Shown: piece by piece, positions 57,690-64,000 of the stretch | Numbering within the stretch: position 1 is the stretch's first letter | Layout: the number at the start of each line of letters is the position of its first letter | Assembly (NCBI RefSeq): GCF_026230105.1 | Contig: NC_079482.1 | Location: 6,138,001 to 6,202,000 of the forward strand | DNA length: 64,000 nucleotides | Source: Diorhabda sublineata | Taxonomy: Eukaryota; Arthropoda; Insecta; Coleoptera; Chrysomelidae | Direction: 5' to 3' | Made by a program: the position numbers and the translations under genes | Notes under the pieces: generated by a model | What the model was told of the DNA's origin: nothing | Databases searched by the model: none | What the model saw: only the letters and a program-made list of their open reading frames with translations

Positions 57690-58095
57690 TTTCTATTATT
57701 ATTATATTATATAGTATTTCTATTATTATTATTATTATTTCAACCACAGGGAAGCTTTGGTGGTCCAGGCGGACATTTTTATGCCAGTAGAGATTAGCAA
57801 TTAAGCTAACACTTGAGATGTAAACAGTGCTTCACAAGTAATCAAACCATTTAGGAAACCCAATTGAGTGTTTCAAATTGTTCCTTCTAGCGGTCTAAAG
57901 CCAGCTTAATGAATATTATTAGGTCTTTTAGTACTTACACTATTACACTACACTACACTTACACTATACTATATTCAGGAAGCAGCTTTAGTGTACTGCA
58001 TCTACTTCTAGTGCTTTTTTTTGTTTTATTACACCAGTCTACAACATTGTTGCCCATTGTTTTAAAATGGAGTTAAGAGAATTTTTTTTACTATT
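57690..58095. other. No recognised gene; short (TTA)n run
   Basis: An imperfect TAT/ATT microsatellite lies at about 57695-57740 and CACTA-like short repeats at about 57940-57970. Otherwise nothing. Confidence 0.6.
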
Positions 58096-58099
58096 TCGT

Positions 58100-59105
58100 T
58101 CAAGTTCGGTATAATTTTCTCTTATTAACACCCAAAAATAGTCTCTCATCATGCATTATGTCTTGATGAAAGCGTTCCCCTTGTTCTTCCGAATAAGTTC
58201 CCATGTCATCTTCAAATTTATCTATATGAAAATATAACATACGCATTTTTAGAGACATTCTACATCCCATGATAAAAAAATTCGTGATCATGTCAGTGAT
58301 CAGCTCTTCGTACTTTTCAGCTGTATGGTTTCCAAGAAACTGATCCAGGCTTTTTTTCTTTATTCCTGAGTGACTCTACAAAAAGTCAAAGGTCATAGTT
58401 GTTTATATTTGAGGCCAACAAAGATTCCCGCTTCAATTTTCTTCTCTGAGAGCTTTGAAAAAAAACTTTTCACATATTTGAAAGCTTTAGACTCAGTATT
58501 AACAGTCTACAAATTGTTTAATAAGACCCAATTTAATATGGAATGGGGACATCAATATAGTTTTGAGATCGACAAATACTTCCCGTTAAATATTGTATAT
58601 TCCTACTTTTCAGTACGTGCTGGCCAATGTTTTTTTCGGTAGGCATAGATAACAGGAGTGTTTAGTACATCCACCTTGCATTCTTGTTAAAAAACATACC
58701 ATCTTGAAATCATCAATAACTTCCCACTTGTATTCCATATGTTTAATTGCAGTTAATAGCATTTTAATACTGTCTTAATTTTTTTTTGAGATCTACGGAA
58801 TAAGCTAATGAGATTGATGGAAATTTGTGAAGTACAACAGCTTTCAGACTTTTAGTTCAACTGTCAATAAAAATACGCCCTTCAGATGTATTACATGGAC
58901 TACAGATTTCTTCAAATATACCTTTCAAGTCATGGCAAAAACAGAGAACTTACTAAAGAATTAAGAAAATTCTTCATGACGTTTTCTTTGACGGAATATT
59001 CGAACATCAGATTTAATTACATTCCATTGTTTTAACTAAGATGCTAGTAACTCGGCTCTACTTTTTGGAAGATTTAAGTCTCTTATTAAGTCATTGAAAT
59101 CTTGA
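58100..59105 (-). pseudogene. Uncharacterised multicopy arthropod protein family, relic copy B
   Basis: Minus strand from 59105: DFNDLIRDLNLPKSRAELLA then SQLKQWN, RQRKRHEEF, after a decayed part LLTAIKHMEYKWEVIDDFKM, VCFLTRMQGGCTKHSCYLCL (a CxxC pair after a 'GLQGGxTKxPCxLC' block), a short segment with IKLGLIKQFVD, FFKALREEN, FLGNHTAEKYEELITDM, and the frame 58291-58100: GCRMSLKMRMLYFHIDKF, EEQGERFHQDIMHDERLF. The family pattern is 'DLNLxKxxxELLASRL', 'YNxxxWxVxGDFKMVxFLxGLQGG', 'FLGNxxAxNY' and 'GCRMSLKxHxLxSHL...SxExGERFHQD'. The order is complete from N- to C-terminus, about 330 codons long, with many stops. Function unknown to me; the multicopy habit suggests a mobile element or an amplified gene. 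Confidence 0.75.
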
Positions 59106-59109
59106 GAGT

Positions 59110-59735
59110 TTATGAGGTGTGGTACTTTTGATTCAGCTTCAAAAACGAATCCAGAATGTATGGATACAGATGAACTTCAAGATTGCCTGTTGCTTTCAAC
59201 AATGGCTGAGCAGGTACAGAATTTTCTTCTGTATGTAGTATTGTTGTATTTTTCGAATATTTACCTCTGTGTGGATTCACAATACAAAAATAACAATCAG
59301 TGTGATGATCACTGGGCTCTCTCTAAATTCTGAGCACTGCAAACTTCATTGCTCTTTTCTCACCTCGGTACCAACCTGCAATAAAAGGTAACGTAACGTA
59401 AACCTAGTTTATGTTATTATGAGATAGTTAATAGAATAAAACAGAGAAAATGAACTTACAGTTAAGATTGTATCTGCAAGAGCTATAGGATACATGTGGA
59501 GTCAATTTTTTGTCTTGATTTTTGACTTGTAGATTAAAGTAAGCTTAATATGCCTCGCAAATCTTTGAATTTGTACTTAAATCATACATTTTCTCTCACA
59601 CTTCAATAAATTGGCCCCAAATAAAGGGGTTTCCAATAGGGATTTGAAAATTTTGAATTTAGTTTGTGAACGCACCATTTCACTTAACATCGAAGAGTCA
59701 CTGTCAGTTTATTCAGTGGACATAACATAGATTTT
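59110..59735. other. No recognised feature
   Basis: The small frame 59112-59333 has no motif. Otherwise AT-rich spacer. Confidence 0.45.
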
Positions 59736-59738
59736 ATC

Positions 59739-60696
59739 ATGGTCAAGTACACGAACGAACAACGTCTGCAAATCTTGAAAATTTACTACAGAAATTCAGA
59801 GTGGGTGGCCACTACTTTAAGAGCATTATCCCCGATTTTCGGTGGTTATTCTTGACCTAGTAGACAGGCAGTAACAAGGTTAGTGAAAAAGTTTGAGTCT
59901 ACATATTCGTTGTGTGATGTTGCCATGCTAGTGAGACTACGGGTTGGTCGAAGTGTCGAAAATATTGCTGCCGTTGAAACGTCCGTAACAAATAATCAGT
60001 CAATTCCACGGCGTTCTCAAGAGTTTGGCATCTCCAAGATCACTTTATGGGGAATTTTGCATACGGATCTCACTTTACATCCATAAAAGATCAGGCTCAC
60101 TCAAGAATTAATGCCGATAGACCATTCGAACGACGTACGTTCTCCGATTGGGCTTTGGAAAAGATGCGCCAAGATGATCAATTTCATTGCAAAATCATCT
60201 TCAGTGACGAAGCTCATTTTGGCTCAATAAACAAAATATGCTGTATTGCGCGGGTGAAAATCCACATGTGCTTAAAGAAAAACCACTTTATCCACAAAAG
60301 TTGTTGGTGTTTGCATGTCGGCGGCGCCATAGGGCCATATTTTTTCGTCGACGATAGTGGTGGCTACGTTACTGTGAATGGTGATCGTTATCGCGCCATG
60401 ATTATCGATTATTTTGGCCCTAATGGGAATATATGGACTTGGACTGCTTGTGGTTTCAACAGGACGGCGCCACAAGCCACACAGCACACGTTACAATAGA
60501 TTTATTCAAGAACAAGTTTGATGACCGTGTTATCTCAAGAAATGGACCAGTTGATTGGCTGCCTCGTTCGTTCGATTTAATGCCTCTCAATTTTTTTGTT
60601 TGGGGCTACGTCAAGTCATTGGTCTATGCTGATAAGTCGACGAAGTTGGAAGAGCTCAAAGTTAACATTGAAAGGGCAATAGCAGGTTTCGGCTGA
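59739..60696 (+). pseudogene. IS630/mariner-like DD34D transposase, nearly full length, frameshifted
   Basis: Begins at the ATG at 59739: VKYTNEQRLQILKIYYRNSE then SRQAVTRLVKKFES (helix-turn-helix), SIPRRSQEFGIS and LWGILHTDLTLHP, frameshift, RRTFSDWALEKMRQDDQF, IIFSDEAHF (first catalytic Asp), KQNMLYCAGENPHV in another frame, GGAIGPYFFVDDSGGYVTVN and GDRYRAM, LWFQQDGATSHTAHVTI (second Asp), LPRSFDLMPLNFFVWGYVK (third Asp), ending ERAIAGFG and a stop. Length is near the family norm (about 330 codons). All three catalytic Asp residues are kept; the damage is one stop near 59853 and about four frame changes. The TIRs could not be fixed. Confidence 0.88.
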
Positions 60697-60899
60697 AATA
60701 TGTGGCCGAGTTATGGAAAATTTTGTCCAATTTTGCACATATTGATACAGTTAAAAATGATATGCAAGACGTTATTCCTCTGTCGTACACAACAAGCGAT
60801 AAACGATACTTATATAATCAGAATATATTAAGCCCTTGCACAATTTTTTTCTTCTGTGGATCCATATTAATTTTTAAAAGTTCTCGGTTGAGTGAATGA

Positions 60900-61360
60900 A
60901 CTAGCACGAACATATTAGTATTATTGGACGAAAGCCATAAATGGAATAAATCGCAAACAATACTTCACCATTTATTTGCATATGTACTGTCAATTAAACG
61001 AAAAATGAATAAGCGCGATCTCTTTGATTAACTGTCCCGCGGCGTCTTCATAACTACATGTTCTATGTCATTACAATTTGTAAAGTAAGGAAATTAGATT
61101 GTATGCGTTTATGAAATATTGCATTACTAACGACAATCATCTTTAAAAATGACCGTGAGAATCGAATACTGACATGCGACGTGATTTATATTTGATTAGC
61201 CATACTCAGCTCGCTATTGTTATGGTAACCTATTTTATAAATCAACCAGCAAAATACGGACGCTTTCAATTCAACAAGAAAGTATCATTTTTATCATTCA
61301 ACTGTCAATCTCGAACGCCTTTTTCTTGTTCCATGAAATAATGCGACCCGACTTTTTATG
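60900..61360. other. No recognised feature
   Basis: AT-rich spacer; no motif. Confidence 0.5.
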
Positions 61361-61364
61361 GAAG

Positions 61365-62190
61365 CTGTTAGACGTTGATAATAATTTGGTCTGGTAATAA
61401 TTTAATAGAAGGTTGGAGATACAGGCTCTTATTATTATCTTATTATCAACAGATATTAACGGAGTCAAGTGTATGCTTAGACTGATTCGATCCATGAATA
61501 TAACAAAAAATGAGAGAGTGTTTAATAGCAACGGTACTGTCATGTAGAATGGGTATATAATTCATGCATCATATGGTCGGTTGGCAAATAATTGTCAAAA
61601 ATTTAAATATCAGAATGTACGTATAATATTAATTTGAAAGTGGTCTAAAAAATTGTAGCCTCGCGTAGAAAAAATAATATAATTTAATTTATCATTAAAA
61701 ATAGATGCCTTCAAGGATAATACAACGATTACAGTGGTCATAACATTTTGGAACGAAGTCTACGAACTGAAATAAGTCACTGGGGGCTAAGCCTGGAGGT
61801 TATGGTAGATACTGAAGCAATTTCAGGAAAGTTTTAATTAATTTGTGAAACGTTACAATTGCCTACATAAAACAATGCTTTCATAACTATACGTGATAGT
61901 CAATATTCATGGATTTCTTTTTTTTTAGATAGTCGATGCGAAAATTCTATTGAACAGCTCTAAACACTGCTCAAAATCATGAATTCGTTGTTATTTTGAT
62001 CTATTGTGAGCTCGCTTTGGATCCACTTTGAACAGAGCTTTCGTATACCCAAATATTCATCAAGGATATATTTGACACGTTCCTTTGGTATCTTTAAGGT
62101 GTCTCCTATCTCAATCAGCTTCACTTTATAGCTATTCGAAATTAGTTTGTGGAACTTGAAGATGTTTTCGTTGGTGTCCACTGCGTGCAT
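61365..62190 (-). mobile_element. Mariner relic, duplication copy 1 (keeps the N-terminal part)
   Basis: The frame 62190-61960 reads NIFKFHKLISNSYKVKLIEI then GDTLKIPKERVKYILDEYLG and IRKLCSKWIQSELTIDQ, the second helix-turn-helix domain of mariner (IxxxLGISKERVxxILHExLGMRKL). The sequence then jumps to IDYLKKKEIHEY, MKALFYVGNCNVSQ (family KVLFHQDNAPCH; the Asp is Gly here) and YHNLQA*PPVTYF (family PYSPDLAPSDYF). The DETW region is deleted. About 390 bases at 61545-61935 are repeated at 62967-63355. Confidence 0.8.
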
Positions 62191-62199
62191 CTTATTTGA

Positions 62200-62900
62200 T
62201 GCTCATTTTGCCTCGTTTGAACATCTCCACAGTTGATTTTCCAGGAGCAAAGTCCGAATAATGTTTATAAAGTCAAGTTCGCATGAATAGTATGTTTTTG
62301 TCAAAAAGCAATTCCTTTTTAAACTTTTTTTAAGCGAACGAAAGCCGTTTTTTTAAAAGGTTTTAATGCACAAAATAATAGTTAGACAGCTGCACAATTT
62401 CTATAGGTGTCTTTTGAAAGGAATAAGTGAATATCATATGTATTTAACATTAGCGGCGGTATTTATGTGTCAACTCATAAACTTTTCAGCCTACCAACCA
62501 GAAAGTTTTAAACGCATTTTTTCATAAATCATTACTAGCGTTTTGTAGAAGCGATATCTCCTCACAGTAAACAAGAAGGGGATTTTCTGTACTTAATGCC
62601 TCTATGGTTGTAGATGTTCCGAAATGAAACAAATTTTGGGAATTTTAAGGACAAAAACAAAAACGTAAATTTTCTTCTTCAAAATCTCAATTTGGTTAAT
62701 TATTATTATTAATTATTATGGAAATTTTGGAAAAAGTATTTCTTCATCGAAAATAAAATACGAGTTCTGGCTATTAAATAACTAGACAGGTTACGAAAAA
62801 GGGTTTTATTTGAAAAATATTCTACATTCGAATGCTCCCCTTCAAATACTCCTCTCCTCTTGCCACATACCTTCCCATAAGTTTTTCCATTGAGCGAAGC
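62200..62900. other. No recognised feature
   Basis: Spacer between duplicated mariner pieces; no readable blocks. Confidence 0.45.
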
Positions 62901-62905
62901 AGTGC

Positions 62906-63475
62906 TGGAAGTTGTTAGACGTTGTTAATTATTGATATATATCAAAAAATGAGTAACAGTACTTGGTAGAATGGGTATATAATTCATGCATCATATGGTC
63001 GGTTGGCAAATAATTGTCAAAAAGTTAAATATCAAAATGTACGTAAAAAATTGATTTAAAAGTGGTCTAAAAAATTGTAGCCTCGCGTAGAAAAAACAAT
63101 ATAATTCAATTTATCATTAAAAATAGATGCCTTAGAGGATACAACGATTACAGTGGTCATAACATTGGAGCGAAGTCTACGAACTGAAATAAGTCACTGG
63201 GGGCTAAGCCTGGAGGTTATGGTAGATGCTGAAGCAATTTCAGAAAAGTTTTCATTAATTTGTAACACGTTGCAATTGTCTACATAAAACAACGCTGTAA
63301 TAACTATACGTGATAGTCAGTATTCATGGTTTTATTTTTTTAAGATAGTCTATGAATATTGAATCATGTGCATCCCAAAATACTGATAGCATTACCTTGC
63401 CAACCATGTTTCATACATTTTTATATATCAACGAAGCGAAAATTTAGGTTTATTGCTGTTGAACAGCTCTAAACA
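62906..63475 (-). mobile_element. Mariner relic, duplication copy 2 (keeps the FWDAH part)
   Basis: Minus strand from 63475: SNKPKFSLR*YIKMYETWL (family MDETWL; the Asp is Tyr here), GKVMLSVFWDAHDS (family AGKVMASVFWDAHG) and, continuing, the same C-terminal pieces as copy 1 including LQA*PPVTYF with an identical stop. The shared stop shows that the copies were duplicated after the element had already decayed. The N-terminal domain is missing here. Confidence 0.8.
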
Positions 63476-63639
63476 CAGGGCGTTTCACCTCTACAAACTT
63501 ATTCTTTAGAAATGTTTTTAATATTAGTTGAGTTATATTTTTGTCTATTCTACCGTTCCTATATAGACATGAACTTTTGTCAGAAATATAACAAATGTTC
63601 AAATCAGATCAGTTTTCACTATCAAGTTTGTTTTTAATT

Positions 63640-64000
63640 TTATACTTACTTACTTAATCCTGAAGCCTTTCTAACTTTCCTACCATTGGAGTTGAGTCTC
63701 CTTTCTCCACAACAGTTTCCATTTTCTCCTATCTTGAGTCTTATCTTTAATTTCCTGCCATCTTATTTCTCGATTTTCCTCTGTTATCTCTATTTCCTCT
63801 GTCCAGCTCTTCCTCTGCTTTCCTCACTTTTATTGTAAGCTCCCGCTTCATATATCCTTCTTTTTAATCGTGCTTCTTCTATTTTTGTAACATAGCTTGG
63901 CCACTATCTCAATTATCCTTCTCCTATTGGTTTTAAATTGGAATTTTTTTTAAAGTGCTATTCTTTATTTTGTCGTATTTTGTTTTATTATCTACTTTTC
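63640..64000 (-). mobile_element. LINE 3' end (RTE-like), cut by the window edge
   Basis: Minus strand: RRRIIEIVAKLCYKNRRST, KSWTEEIEITEENREIRWQE, IKDKTQDRRKWKLLWRK, like the closing 'GRPxKxWxExVxxD...W.EAKxxxxDRxKWR' of LINE ORFs. After the stop a short TAAG-type tail (AAGTAAGTAAG on the minus strand, about 63643-63655) ends the element. The rest lies beyond the window. Confidence 0.65.

Noticed and set aside
57940..57975. CACTA-like short repeats as CACTA transposon ends
   Set aside because: Only a short 'cactacactac' microsatellite-like run; no inverted partner and no 3-bp duplication.
1..64000. tRNA, rRNA genes and CRISPR arrays
   Set aside because: No cloverleaf with A and B boxes, no rRNA-like tract and no spacer-repeat array was seen; a tRNAscan/Infernal run would be decisive for small RNAs.

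Overview
The window looks like intergenic or intronic DNA from an arthropod, most probably an insect. It is strongly AT-rich, has no convincing multi-exon host gene, and is packed with mobile-element families typical of insects: Tc1/mariner, IS630-like DD34D elements, hAT, Crypton-type tyrosine recombinase, Penelope, jockey/R1/RTE-type LINEs, and Gypsy-type gag with a SAP domain. An insect-type telomere motif (TTAGG) occurs three times in the loop of one fold-back element. Species and order cannot be fixed from the sequence; the repertoire would suit a beetle. Almost every coding piece is broken by stops and frameshifts, so this is a transposon graveyard with several nested insertions.

Layout. 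0-8 kb: LINE pieces, an IS630-like transposase split into two inverted halves, a large fold-back element (4.33-5.16 kb) and a TA-flanked MITE (6.34-6.96 kb). 9.9-15.4 kb: a LINE relic, then mariner, Tc1 and mariner relics. 17.0-17.2 kb: a (CATTA)n array. 18.3-25 kb: IS630-like and mariner relics, one mariner deletion derivative with TIRs and a TA duplication, and the end of a CR1/L2-like LINE. 27.1-28.4 kb: a fold-back element interrupted near its right tip by a 753-bp hAT element with an 8-bp duplication. 29-33 kb: mariner and jockey relics. 34.3-37.0 kb: a Gypsy-like gag/protease relic fused to a Penelope RT/GIY-YIG relic. 37.8-39.1 kb: an IS630-like relic split by a LINE with a 15-bp duplication. 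40.7-41.4 kb: a short hAT with an 8-bp duplication. 42.2-43.2 kb: a LINE bounded by direct repeats of about 145 bp, followed by a perfect 23-bp hairpin. 46.4-46.55 kb: a hairpin with a hammerhead-ribozyme-like core. 46.6-48.85 kb: a full-length hAT element with TIRs, subterminal ACTCGAGT repeats and an 8-bp duplication. 52.1-53.1 kb: the best-preserved coding region, a Crypton/DUF3504-like recombinase with a 51-nt putative intron. 54.6-55.8 kb: a SAP-gag LTR element lying in a LINE relic. 56.5-59.1 kb: two copies of a conserved, uncharacterised multicopy family with a LINE fragment between them. 59.7-60.7 kb: the most complete IS630-like transposase. 61.4-63.5 kb: duplicated mariner relics. 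63.6 kb to the end: a LINE tail.

No element appears able to move by itself. The hAT at 46.6 kb keeps good ends but a broken transposase. The items most worth follow-up are the twin uncharacterised family, the intron-bearing recombinase, the ribozyme-like fold, the LINE with long flanking repeats, and the perfect hairpin at 43.2 kb.
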